This document shows positions 37,061 to 50,110 of a DNA stretch of 64,000 bases, piece by piece. Origin of the DNA: Sipunculus nudus. Its lineage: Eukaryota; Annelida; Sipuncula; Golfingiida; Sipunculidae. The DNA is taken from the NCBI GenBank assembly GCA_026874595.1, contig CM049322.1, positions 55,862,386 to 55,926,385 of the forward strand. Reading direction: 5' to 3'. Both the position numbers and the translations under genes were made by a program. Below the pieces are notes generated by a model, which was not told the DNA's origin, searched no databases, and was given only the letters and a program-made list of their open reading frames with translations. Each line of letters starts with the position of its first letter. Position 1 is the stretch's first letter.

Positions 37061-39249
37061 CAGATGTGTTATGTGAGACGTATGTACATAAAAATATGTT
37101 GCTGCATGCACGTTTTTTAAACGATTGTAAAGATAACTTCGGCTTTCCTTTTGTATTGCATATTTCCTCTTATTTTATAAACTCAACCGAACAACACAGC
37201 ACGCATAATGTTTTGTCAATGTGATTTAGCATAAATTTCAGCTGATGTATATGTTGCTCTACCTTTTCGTCCATCAACATACAGCGAGGACCAACCCTGT
37301 GTGTTTAGGCGGACCTGCATCACTTCTTCGTTACCACATTTGCCTTCTGAGTCACTGTTAAATTGAAGATAAGGATATTCTATCAATTTAGTCAGTTCGG
37401 AGATCTGACATTTTGATCATTGTCATCTGAATGAATTCAGTCATATCTGACTGCAAAGGTTTCCAGATGTGCAGATTTAACGAGTTGACCAGACAAATTT
37501 TACTCAGGTGTTAAATGTCAGAAAAACAAAAGTAATTCTGGTGTATTAAATATTTAATTGGACATGAATGGGTTAGCCCTTCATGAAATTTATTTTGCGT
37601 TTTCCATCAGATGATTAAGATGGTATCAACTTTTGCATTTCTAGAGCATTTAAATATAGTTTTCATCCCAACTGACCATAGGTCATCTGCGCTATATTAA
37701 CCTTTATCCGTAACCTTTCTTTAAGAAAAACCCACAATGTTTACTCAAAGGACACGTCCCAGCAGAAGGCAGTTATGCCGTGTTTCTTGCCGCCGTATGG
37801 TATATATAATTTTACCTTACTAATAAAACAGTCGTCTGTGATATTCTCTCTCCTCTTCATCAGTGCTGCCCAGATTTCTTCATTCAGGTATAAATGAATG
37901 TACTTTTTATAGCTACAGGTAATATATATAAAGTTTAGTGTGATATTTATTGCCAATGGTTCAATCTGCTGATGTTTTGATGCAGCTATATACGTGATAT
38001 GCATTTTTTTAAAGTCAATTGCGTCTTACTAATAGCTGGATGCCTTTAGCGCGGTGTATATATATAAGCTCATATAAGTAAGATGTCCCACACCAGCTTT
38101 AACATTCACACCCATACACACCACGATTATCATTAAGGTATGGGACTTACCGGACTGTTTTAATAAATCATACCTATGTTAAGGAGGAAAGTCAGACACA
38201 AGGAAATTTGGACAGTTAAAAGTTGTCTCGGTTTATTCCATAAACTATTATTTTATTTACCTGTTACGTTTTGTATTTGAATTATACATTTTGGGTATTG
38301 AATTATAATTTTTATATATTTGTATCACCAATGTCATCACACAAAAGAAAGGAAAAAACAAAACAAAAAAGAAAACCAAATTAAGATCGGTTTCACAGTG
38401 TACATGTATGCCTTGGCGGGCCATATATTCAATATTATAATATACTTTGAGGTCGACAGGTCCCCTTGTGCTAGCGAGAGGTCAGCTTAAGAGTTAGTTG
38501 TCTGCAATGGCCAGGATAGCTGTAGTTGAATATATATTTGTATATGTATGTGGATGTAGATAGACATATATTTATATATAATCTATTTTTATGTATCAAT
38601 GTATAAAGTGTATCAATTTATTGGGATATTTATGTATGTTGATTCATATATCAAATCTCTATTTTTTCTCGCATATATTTCACTTTTAATGCATGTACAT
38701 TGCTATCAGTCTGCAATAAAAAAAACAATGTGTGTGTGTTCGTGTGTGTGTACAGCTTTATCTATGCATTTTATTTATATACAAATTCTCACCTTTTCAT
38801 TTATTCTATTATCCATGGTTGGTTGGTCATCCCAACGGCAACCGGTGTTTAAGAACATTCCCAAGAGAGGCTACGACAACTACAACACCGAACAGCATGG
38901 TACTTCCCATAGCCTTTCTCATGTCGAACTGCTGAGGGTCCTGCCTACAGCCTGCTTTCTTTCCTGGTTTTCAGCTCTCAGCTTCACTAGCAAGCTTGTG
39001 CTCTAAAAAGCTTCAGTTGGAGACTGGCTCTGTGCCAGAATTGCACAGGACGGTAGATTTCTATACATCTTTGGAGACCTAAATTGTTTGCATGTCAAGC
39101 GTATCTTATGTGGCAAAAAACAATTGACCTTTGTTTGGAGATTCCTGCACAGGAACATAATATATCATATGACACAATGGCTGTTTGATGTTGTATGATA
39201 TAAATTGATGATGAACTCTCTGCTCCAGGGCACTAGACTTTTAGGTTTG

Positions 39250-39259
39250 CTTGTGTGTG

Positions 39260-39309
<50 letters not shown>
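39250..39309. repeat. (AT)n microsatellite
   Basis: AT alternation of about 45 bases preceded by GTGTGTGTATT. Confidence 0.95.
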
Positions 39310-39312
<3 letters not shown>

Positions 39313-42300
39313 GCTGCTTCAATGTTAGCAAACAACATGGAACCAACGCAACAATAAATGCCGGCCAACGTTGACCCTTTGTTGTTGTATTACCCGGGGC
39401 AGGTATATACTTATCATTTTTTTTTTAACAAAAAGCTATCATCAAATACCATCACGGTGTAGATGGTGGCCCATTTTATTAAATATGACATATTTTATGT
39501 TAGGTCAAGTAATGTGCGTTCATATATAAATAGCGGCCACAATGTTTAGAATTTATCACTAACTAGTAAGACTTATGGAATTTTAAAAAGTGTAGAGACA
39601 TAATGAAGCCGAATTTCCTTATCCTTGGTTAGGGGATTCATAATGAAAATATTCATCATATCGACTGCACTTTCAGTAGTGTCAAGCATTACGTTCTTTA
39701 CCGGCAAACATTGCAGATCCTCATTATCATATGGTTGTTAACTAAGTCTTTTGTATTTCTATTACAGCACTTGTATAAATGCATTAAAGTAAAACTAAAT
39801 GTGAACGAAAAACGATTAAACAATCACTAGGTTAATATTGGTTAATATTAATTTTAACTGAATGCAGTTTAATTTGCAGGTCTTTAATGAGGCTCAGTTT
39901 TTTATATTATTTTTAATACTTTACAAGTCCCATTGATGCCTTCTTCATGTGGTTATTTATTGTTGCTCCTGATATTTTGACATAAAATTGGGCGATTCCT
40001 TGAGGAGACGTTTGGATAATAAAGCAATTGTACAGTAGGAGCATGTCCCAACGTCAACGTGATGAATCAGGACAGATTAATTACCTGTGTAATACAGATC
40101 AAGGGCCAGTCAAAATGCTAGGGTCATTATTACAGTGAATCCGTAGTTAAATTTCTGTTCCAGTATGTTTGTATCAAACATAAAAATATGCAAATAAAAT
40201 AATGATTTACGCATATTCAAATGATATCAAAACTCTACATTGTGCAATTTTCCTGTAAATAGGCGTATGTAGGCGATTTTTAGAAACATTGGTTTCATCT
40301 GAACTGTTATTAAAATAATTTTAACAGGTAACAGGGCAAGGTTATTTTAATTCCTCTATGTGTCAGATCAAGGGTCGGTCATAGTTCCTGCACCTGTCTA
40401 CTATCAAAATCAGCACAGTGCAAAATTAACATATGATATTCCAATTTCTGAGAATGGTGTCTTCCGGTTGTAGGCCCGATTTTCAATAACAATAGTTTCT
40501 TTTATTTCAGACATAACTTGTCCTTCTAATTACGTATACTGGCTTGCATATGTCAGAATAACTGCACATTGCACATAAGAGTTCTGTTGTTATCATATCA
40601 CCCGAGGGAAAGCAGAGCTTAACACTTTGTGATCACACTGTAATTTAAGCGATAGTAGTCTGTGCATTAGATAATCTGCTGAGGAGGATGAATATGTGTG
40701 GAGAGTGAAAGGTAAATACTTAGCTCTGTTACGATGTCCTAACTAATTATCTCCAACTCTATCCGATGTCATTATCGAAAATTTCAGAGGCCAATAAATC
40801 GGTATACAGCAACCTGGAACAACTTTTACCAATTTAATGCGGTACACGGCATGACCTGTCCTTCCTGTTTCATCCTGTTTAAAGCTGACAGAGTAAACAC
40901 ACATCTTGTTCATGTTATTTTCTTTGTGCTCCGGGTATACCTATAATCATATTAAACGCACACAGAATAGTTTTCAAGTGGGTAATTTTCTGTTTTATTC
41001 ACTTCTTCAATCGCTATTAAAACATTCATTAAGTCGAATCTAGTTTCGAGTCTCCAAATCTAGAGGTATAACATACCAGCTTCTGTGATCGCTCTGCACG
41101 TTTAATGGAAAGGCCGATCCCAAAGGTAATTTTTCACTAACAAAAAAGTGCGCCTTTCAGGGCTCCTCGGTAGAATAACATAGAAATGAGGACGATTAAC
41201 GCATCCGAGGCCTACAGGTGCCGTCTTCACCGGGCATGGTTAACGCCCTGATATAAAATAAGAGGGCGTGTGATACTGCCCTGTCACGTAGTTTAAAAAT
41301 GGAATGGAATTCTGCAGATGTACATATATATATATGGTTACGTAAGCATTAAAAAACTGAAGGCGGTTGCATCCACCACTTTTTTTAAATCACATGTCAC
41401 TCACTAGTCTATATCATTCATCCTGTAGTGTTAATATTTCGCCGTTTTGTACTTTGTTTTACGATTTTTTCTAGACCTTTAAAAAAGTATATGTTAACGA
41501 AGGTTCCGTGGCCTTATATTATTCTTGCGTGAAGAAGGCACAAGCAAATCTAATGGGAATATTGTTGTTTGTTGTTTCTTAAATGCTTTGGTACACAGTT
41601 CTTTTTTTTTATTAATTCTATTTTTTAGATTTTCTGGATGTATACTTCAAGTGAGCCATTGTTTTTTGGCCACCGAACAGCAAACGAAGGAGATTCCGGA
41701 ATGTTTATAATAATAATGTTTATATGAAATATAAATAGAAATTAAACATTATTTCCTTGCAAAACCTTGTGTTCGAATAAAGATAATTAATAATACTCGA
41801 CATTGAACCAGATTTATCCGCAAGCAAAGACATGTTTCCGCTCAACCTCTAATGACAGCTACTATGTATTTGCAAATCATACATTTATCGCCGCAAACAG
41901 ATACCCCATCCCATCAAATAACCGTTCAGCAGGCAAAGGTAGTGGTCGCCTATAAGACCAAAAATATAGTATCTATCGACCCATGGGACTAATATACGAA
42001 ATAACGTTAACAGGGACAATAGGGCAATTTTATTGTTTCGGCAAAAGTATTAACCTAAAAGACCGAAGGAAACACTCACAATCTCAGACATTTCCAACAG
42101 TGTCAACATAAATTCATTATTATGTTCCTGTAAAAGACGTACAGCATCTATAAAAATGGTCAGAGAGAAGAATCACTTTGGAATAGGTTTACACACTGTG
42201 TGAAAGCATTGTAAGCTCAAAATAACATACTTAACCGATCTATGCAGGTACTCTTTGCTTGATCGTTAATGAAAACTTAAAGACACATAGACTTTGCATG

Positions 42301-42880
42301 TTGTAACAATGGTTGAAACCATTACACCATGGAAGTTTTATCAGCTTAAAATATAAGCTGCGGTGATTCAGTTGCAAATCACATGAAAATGCGACATTGC
42401 GTCGCCGTATGCAACGGGCGTTTTATTATTTACAGTTTTATTACTTACAACGCTAACCGATGAATGCTGGTAGGTGGCTGATAAGACTTAGATCCAGCAC
42501 CATTGAATCTCACGGTTAACGCAGAAAGCTATCGGATGTGACCGGGGGTTGGATTTGTCTGAGAGAGTGAGATTGGGTTTGAACAGGACCTACGAGGTGC
42601 GGGTCTTGGATATAAAACGAACGGGGTTTGATAATACGCGAATCAGCACCGGAGCCCTGGCTGACCCCAAAGTGCGACGGATCTTGTGGGCGCTCCATAC
42701 ATCCTAGGTTACATCGTATTTTCACAGTGTACACTAGGGCATATTTTTTTGTGATTCGTATGGGACGAATGTATTAAAGATATGATTGTCTAATATCGTG
42801 GTTTTTATCGTTACTACGAACTTAGTTCGGATGATTGTTAACGCAATTACGTGATTGACAATTCAGCATCCGTGTTGATA
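39310..42880. other. Non-coding, nothing recognised
   Basis: No frame above 75 codons. A patch at 42456-42720 is clearly more GC-rich than its surroundings and encodes a 72-codon minus-strand frame with no known domain. Confidence 0.45.
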
Positions 42881-42895
42881 ACTCACTTCTGTATA

Positions 42896-42898
42896 ATA

Positions 42899-42965
<67 letters not shown>
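42896..42965. repeat. (AT)n microsatellite
   Basis: Uninterrupted AT alternation of about 60 bases. Confidence 0.95.
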
Positions 42966-42968
<3 letters not shown>

Positions 42969-43845
42969 TCGGACACCGATGCAAAGTCCGGCTTTCTTTC
43001 ACATATTTGTCAATTCAGCTGTTTCTGCGCGCATATCGTGTCCGCATGTTCCTGGTGCTGTCGGAGTTCCTGCGGCCGCTATAGAAGAGTCTCTGTGCCA
43101 TATATGTTTCGATCTAGGGGCTCATGAGCAAATTTGCAAGATAAATACATGTGCAATTAACAACGGCCACAAAAGTGGAAGCATAAGTGTTTGGCATAGG
43201 TGTTGCCCTATTGTATCTTCAAAAGTAATACAAAGAAATAGAATAATATTACCTTGGTGGGATGGGAGGGAGAGCAATTAAAAGGCGTGTGCGTGCAGCG
43301 CAGTTGTCGCCGCTCAAATGACCGTTGGCCAACACCCGCTGTGTAACTGAGAAACCGCAGCGACCGATCGGCTTTCTGGACCTGTCATGTTCCAGTGGGT
43401 TCAACTTGGAGCCATCTAGCGGAGGTTACATTTACTACGCTCCCTGATCGAAAACTAAATTACCTTGGACATTGAGAAAAACTTAACCTAGTAAAAATCA
43501 TTGCTTGTCAAATCGCCTTTGTTCAATGAAATATTATACTATCTTTAAATAAAGTTCCACTTGTTTGAATCCAATATACATTGTACATTTCTAGTTTCTC
43601 GTGATTGTCTTAAAACTGACAAGTTTTATTTGCATAACAAAAGATCAATACTTGGCACATGTGTGCTGAACATATGTACTCACATTTTGTTACCTACGAA
43701 TCTCTATGAACTGGGAAGACTTGCTTTCAATTGAAAATGTAGGTTGTGCGCTTTTATGTCACACAGATACGACCTTATCCTGATTTTCGGTGGCTTCTTG
43801 AAAATTGGGCTGCATAAATATCAATAAATATTTCATCTTTGGTCG
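42966..43845. other. Unassigned, weak open frame
   Basis: A plus-strand frame at 42964-43281 is open for 105 codons with several Cys/His residues but no motif spacing that I can name. It starts inside the microsatellite, so chance is likely. Confidence 0.3.
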
Positions 43846-43851
43846 CTAAAG

Positions 43852-45681
43852 TACGGTGGCTGATTTAGGACATAGAAAAAAAAAATATTTATCTCGAGAT
43901 CTCGAGATAACATCTCGAGTTCTCGACATAGAATTTCGCAACAAAAAAAATTTTAGGAAGCAAAAAAAAAAAAAAAATTTTAGGAAGCAAAAAAAAAATT
44001 TTTAGGAAGCAAAAAAAAAAAATTTTAGAAAGCAAAAAAAAAAAAAATTTTAGGAAGCAAAAAAAAAATTTTATCTTTCGAGATCTCCAGAAAAAATGTC
44101 ACACTTGTACCAACCATTCGAAGCTGAATTGACATAAAACAAAGCAACCTTATGGGGACAGTATACGTTAAGAGTGCTTACTATTGCAATTATAAAACAA
44201 AGACCATGTATACTGTGTTTAACTGAACGGTAATACAATATAATTAATTTAAAATCAATTAAATTTGTATATCCTCTGAGATAAGGCGGGTTGAAGAAAA
44301 GTTCAATATAAATTCAATTTTTAATATTCATATCCGTAAGGAAGATGTCAAAGCCTAAAGAATCTGAAACATTCTACCTGAACGGCGGATTCGGAGCCAT
44401 GTCTGTTAAATCACTCAAATAGAAAGGTTTAGGTCTGCATGCATGCATTGTGGGTACCTTATTATTTTAAGAATACAAACAAATATGAGCTTCTTATAGA
44501 AACACGCTTTTTGTACAATTTCTTTCAGCTTTTGTTTTATTGAAATGGTGTGTCGTTTTATGGAACATGTATTAGACCATCATAAATTAAAATATGCTAA
44601 AACTGATTGCTGTGTTTTCGGGTAGATACGCTGGGGGGGGGGGGGGGGTCGGGGAGGGGCGTTGCTTCAGCCCCTTAAGCCCAAGTCTTGATCCACTATA
44701 GCTCTTACTATAGCTCAGATTAATTTAATCGACCTATCTTCATAAATGTTTTATATTCATAAATACACGGTTTAAAATTTCGATCATCTCTCATCATGAT
44801 TTTTCTTCAGCAAAATGCTCTGCTTTGGTCTTGAAGTCGCTATTCACCTGCCTTATTTATAGAATCTTTGTAATACAGGCTAACTCTGCATATACATATT
44901 AAAGAAGTGAAAGTAATCATAAACATAATCTAGGTAAACATAATCTATTAATCTTTCATAAAAATGAGCCAATGCCATGGGTAAAGGCGGTGTCTTTGTC
45001 TATATCCACGTTTTTTTATAACATGGGTCGGGAGGGGGGGGTGCAAAAATTGCCACCGATCGTAATAGAAAGACGTCCGGCAGAAACATCTGGCTTCAAT
45101 TCAGAGATTACAGATTTCTGTAAATGACAAATACTGCATTGCTTGACATGCATTAACGAATATCAACTAGTGATCTTTCAATAACTCGGTTACATGTTTT
45201 TATCTGTATGTTAACACTTGCTCAAGTGGCTTGTATACAAGTAGCCTTTAGATAAAATGTTTATACGTCAAAGTGACGTTATAAGACCCATTCCCAGCTG
45301 GGGTTTCTTCCTAAATTTTTTTTATTTGCTTCTTAATTTTTTTTTTTTGCTTCCTAAAATTTTTTTTTGGCTTCCTAAAAATTTTTTTTTTTGCTTCATA
45401 AAATTTTTTTTTATGCTTCCTAAATTTTTTTTTGCTTCCTAAAATTTTTATTTTTGCTTCCTAAAAATTTTTTTTTTTGCTTCATAAAATTTTATTTTAT
45501 GCTTCCTAAATTTTTTTTTTTTTGCTTCCTAAAATTTTTTTTTCTTTTTGCTTCCTAAAAATTTTTTTTTTGCTTCCTAAAATTTTTTTTTTTGCGAAAT
45601 TCTATGTCGAGATCTCGAGATGTTATCTCGAGATCACGAGATAAATATTTTTTTTTTCTGTGTCCTAAATCAGCCACCGTA
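43852..45681. mobile_element. Foldback-type TIR element with tandem-repeat arms
   Basis: Both ends read TACGGTGGCTGATTTAGGAC in inverted orientation and are flanked by a 6-bp direct duplication CTAAAG (43846-43851 and 45682-45687). Each arm then has an XhoI-rich palindrome (left copy 43889-43910), the block ATAGAATTTCGC, and an array of TTTTAGGAAGC plus poly(A) units (left arm to about 44075, right arm from about 45300). The inner 1.2 kb has no transposase. A 6-bp duplication with TA-starting ends would fit few superfamilies; I do not assign one. Confidence 0.9.
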
Positions 45682-45687
45682 CTAAAG

Positions 45688-48600
45688 AATACACAATCGT
45701 GTTAAATATTTTGAATTTCATGAATTCTAAATTTGCAGGTCAGGACCAAATAAACTGAACATTTTCTTTACATGAATTCATTGTCAATATAATTTGTTAC
45801 TATGAAATTTGTATTATGGTTGCATTAAATAAATGTTAACTTCTTTGAATTCCGAATTTGAATGATATCATTTGAATACAAGAACCATGCAAAGTTAATA
45901 GCTATTGCACTCGCCTTTCCTGTTACATTTTGTAATACATAATTTAACTGACAAGCCATTTCTTGGAATGAAATGAAATTTTTGGAATGAAAATTTTTTT
46001 TAATTGGTCCGTGGCCGTTAGTTCTGTTAAATTGATTTAATATACCTGACACATTATTAGAAATAAGGCGGCAACAAAACACAAATTCATGATGAAGAAA
46101 GCAGCTTATTTTAATTGACCGTTTAAAGGAGCTAATATATTTAATTCCCTGTCGAAAGACAGGTGAGCAAGTTGGTATGTCAATAACAGATGTACATGAC
46201 CGAAGAATTAATATGAAACGACGAAGTAAACCCTGCCAATGCAAAGTTTAATTCAAATAAGGCATTTAAAAAGTTTTGGGCCTTTCCATTTATACTTTTT
46301 TCATTTATTCCATGTACAGTCAAATGGTACAATGATAATAAATAATAAACATTTCAACGTGTGGTATTCAAATAAACACTATACACATATCCTTACCATA
46401 CAACGTATAGATTCTATCACATTGACATGGTCATTGCCATACAACTATGAATATACAGACTGTACAGATACTTGGCCAACAGTAGGTTTGAGAGGCGGAT
46501 ATTGAAAAAGCTGGGACCCGAAATCATAGCTATCATTGCAGCATGCGTGGTCACCAGACACGGGACAGGTTTCATGCAGATAAATATGCTGGGTTCAAGT
46601 GTCCGTGGAGAAAAGTTCCTGCTGAAATTGTTAACAGTATTTACACATTATATCCTTTTATTAGAGCGAAATTTATGTTCCTAGGCCAAGGTAGCTTTGT
46701 TTTTCTCTACCTATCTGGATGGTATTTGCTGTGGTGATTGTGGGCTGAGTTGATCTCTAAGGCAGATGCTGAGTGGCCGGGGTTGGCTACTTCATAAGTT
46801 TAATCATGAGGCATCGTAATATGTTAAACTTAACTTAGCCATTAGTAAGATATCTTTGTATATCATTTCATATAGGCTTCAGTATTCTTAATATCGCTTA
46901 CAATGTATGCATATTTTGAAGTTTTTATTATCACCATATGTCATGTGAACTTTGACTTCCTTGACAACACCATTGCCCTCTCTTTCCTTGAGACTTCTTT
47001 TCCCCATGTTTTGTTTCAGCTTTGGCTCTGTCCGAGTTCCCTTGAAATGCACCACTGCAAAAAACTTAATCTGCTCCCATAAAAAGTTTGCCTCAGGTTA
47101 AGTACAGAGAATTTTTTTTTAAAAGTCTCTGAAAAATACCGAATGCGTAGAAGAGTGTTATATCCCCCATTTCCCAAACGGTACTTTTAACTCTTTACAC
47201 GTAAACGATAAGCAAATGAACAAATATTTTTTAACCACTTACCTTGCATTCATTTGCACTGTAGAAGACTTAGGAGCAATATAAAATCTCTTTTGGAATG
47301 CTTCCAGGGAGGACGTCTGCTCAGCTGGTGACAAACTGCCTCTGTCTCGACATAGATGCTTGCTAGTCAATACAATGTCAAGCTCTTTTTAGGGCTTTGA
47401 AGCTTTGTTCAAACTGTGAACGATAATCATTGAATATATTATTTGTTTATAGACATTATTTACTTTATGTTGCTATTGTTGTATCAACAATTAAAGTTTA
47501 ATTTTATAGGCGACCATTAAACATGTGTAACAATTACTTTTTGTAATCCAGACTCGTTCTTCAAGGTCGCCATGCTGACACACAGGGTATTTGTTGCCGT
47601 GACCCCTGTGGATGTTGGAGATATGGTTTCATTCTGACTGCCACTTCTGCCCAACTAGTTCCTCGTCTCCTCCATCGGTGGATCAGTCTGCTAGGATCTC
47701 ACACCGACGCCAAAATGATAACCCTTCCAGCTACTAATAGATACATATTTATAAAGCATGATAATGTGAGTTAAAGTTGATGAGTAAAATCACTGAATTA
47801 ATCAAGAAATGAAATGTGATATTGAATAATTGCCACACAAATGCTTGACCAATTATAATTTTATAATGCAATAATAGCAAAGAATGTAAGCCTTTAGCAA
47901 CATGCCACACAACAAATCGGTGAAGGTACAAGGATCTCTCAAGTCTCATCCACTTATTACCCTGGGATACCGGTCATTTGTCAGACACTTGATATTGATC
48001 CCCTTGCGATCCATAGGTTTCAGGCTCCTCTTTAAACCCTTTAGATCTATGGCATTGGAATTATTCCATTCATTTCTCTACATTCACAGAAAAATGTTAT
48101 AGAAAATTATTTATCACGTTGATTCATATTTTATATTCTTATTGGCTGCCATACATATTATCTTTTAACGATTTTATTATGAATTACTGATATTTCCTGG
48201 AAATCTGCAACTTTCGCTCTTGTCAAATACATTAGGGGATAGCTTCTTAATAAGCTCTGTGGCTGGGGAAACAGCATCATGCATCCCCACCAAGCTTCAT
48301 TGCTTCTGAGCAAGTATCCCTGAGTAAATGCAACTGCTTCGTTTCGATGACTTTGTTTATTGATGGGATCAGGTAAGAAGCTTGCAGACGACTGAATGCT
48401 CTTGTAGATTGTTGTAAAGTTTATGTATGTTAATGGGTTCAGTCCTTTCAGAGGGCAGACCCCACTGAACGGAACCCACGCAGCAAAGGCCGAATTACCT
48501 AAGTGCATGGAATGGTGGGATGGCTGGCTTGTCCATGTTCTCGTTTCCTTTGGCGTAAAGCCGCGGAACTAAAACCAAGCTTCCCACAACATCATGAATA

Positions 48601-49825
48601 CACCGCAGTGTTCCAGACAGGGGGTGCAGATGGAAAGCAGAGCTACCAAGCATGATGCAAATACTTAGTGTTTTCTACGATAAAGACCTACGATATGCTG
48701 CATTTCCTGTAACACGAAAAGAGGACAATACTAATTCATACACCATGATTTCGTGTTTGATTTGATAATTATTATAAGATTTACTGAAAACTTATACCTG
48801 GTTAGACAGGTTGTGCTTCTGAGGTATATATCTTAAAATACTCTTTGACTTCGACATTATTTACAATCTGATCTGTAACTAAGAGATATAAATTTCTGTA
48901 TGTCTTTGCAACACTAACACCTCACAGTCAGTCTCACCCGTGTCGGACTCATCCCGATCACTTCCTTCCTCCACATTCCATTTTGTGTCATCTGACACAT
49001 CATTTTTGATTGATGAATCAGTGTGCATTCTCTCCTCATCTGAATGGAGGTGATGGAATGTGATGCAACATCCAAACTTTTTATGTATTGTCCATGTACT
49101 CACATATCGTATAACTTCTATACGGCACTGAATAAAGGTGAATTAATAGTATAACTGGTAACACAACCAGATCTACATTTTCAAAGAAGTATATACTCAG
49201 ATAATCATGTCAAATTTTAATGAATAATTAAATTGGTATTGTGCGCAAATAACTAAGGTTTAAAAAAGCATGTGTCAAGCTCTGGCCGAGTGGATGTTGC
49301 TGTTTACTTAAGCTTACTTAACAACAAACTTTAATGATTAATAAAAATATTTAAAAAAAAATCTTAACTGCTACCAGATAGTCAATTCTCAGTCTTTACG
49401 TAATAATGCTCCATAATATACGAAATCTGACGTTTGGTGACAGCGTTGCTGAGTTCTGAACCGTCGCTGGACTGCGTCGCTAGACTGCGTCTGGCTTTCC
49501 GTGTTTGGACTGGTTCTTTCTGTTGGTCAAAAACGGAAACAATTGTTGCTACTGCCCCCTTTTTAAATCACTGATCGGCAAACTTCATGCCCACAAAAAC
49601 AGACCACGCTCGAATTTACAGTAAAATGGTGTGTAGTCTTTTCTATTGAATTTTGCTAATCGAATCCACATTACTCTTTGTTTCACTGGGCAACCAAGGG
49701 AGTTCTTTGTGTGAGTCCAGCAATGGTGCAAATGACGTCTCATCTACTCGGACACCACTGAGATAGACGATTACACCAACAGTCTCTTCATGTGGTGGTT
49801 TGTTTAATGTCCAAGTGGATAATCA
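45688..49825. other. Mostly non-coding, several weak frames
   Basis: Open frames at 45825-46244 (minus, 139 codons), 46239-46505 (plus) and 48158-48508 (minus, 116 codons) lack recognisable domains, signal peptides or splice support. They could be decayed transposon pieces. Confidence 0.4.
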
Positions 49826-50110
49826 ACCAGGATCATTCATGTATATTCATAATAATACTCAATAACCGCCCTTTACATATCAAAGATCTCTTGTTACAGC
49901 TCCGATATGATTGGCCTTTTACCAGAAAGCCAAAAAGAGAAAAATTATACCGCTCTGAGAACCATTATCGTATTTTTCTTTTCATTAAGCAGTCAATGAT
50001 TCCCACATATTACAATGGGCAATTAAATACATCCCATGACATGATTGTATGTGATTATTGTAGTATAATAATGTTATACACTTGTCATGAAACGCAATAA
50101 TCAATAGCAT
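49792..50110 (-). repeat. Duplicated promoter-flank segment (right copy) with dead start
   Basis: 49830-50110 matches 17460-17760. Just downstream on the minus strand (near 49792) a leader similar to that of the 10-kb peptide gene runs into ATG AAG AGA CTG TTG GTG TAA, i.e. MKRLLV and a stop. This looks like the truncated first exon of another small secreted peptide gene. Confidence 0.45.

Larger units (their letters stand above)
29011..38922 (-). pseudogene. Double-lipocalin-like gene, inactivated left copy
   Basis: All twelve exons of the intact gene at 54-64 kb have counterparts: 38793-38922, 38151-38173, about 37777-37912 (cut short), 37263-37354, 32957-33171, 32693-32716, 32388-32443, 31879-32006, 31425-31507, 30430-30626, 29594-29617 and 29011-29045. 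Lesions: a frame change in exon 1 after the signal peptide, GTATGA (stop) at the start of exon 2, loss of the 3' part of exon 3 by a deletion of about 950 bases, a 1-base deletion plus TAA and TAG in exon 5, Trp to Leu in the lipocalin GRW motif of exon 8, an in-frame TGA in exon 9, and a 7-base deletion in exon 10. Splice sites are mostly preserved. It cannot make the full protein. Confidence 0.85.
28298..38960. repeat. Tandem segmental duplication, left copy
   Basis: Exons and introns align in order with 53024-64000 (offset about 25 kb). Left boundary: the sequences become similar at TTATTCTGA (about 28298 and 53024). The right boundary is outside the window in the other copy. It contains the dead lipocalin-like gene, a large satellite and a TIR element not present in the right copy. 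Confidence 0.88.

Noticed and set aside
46472-46737. Overlapping plus-strand frames read as a possible gene
   Set aside because: Short, overlapping each other, no domain, no splice context.
48158-48508. 116-codon minus-strand frame as a gene
   Set aside because: No recognised motif and no promoter, signal peptide or splice evidence.
48879-49103. Acidic frame resembling a transposase N-terminus
   Set aside because: Only composition is similar; no catalytic motif or TIRs nearby.
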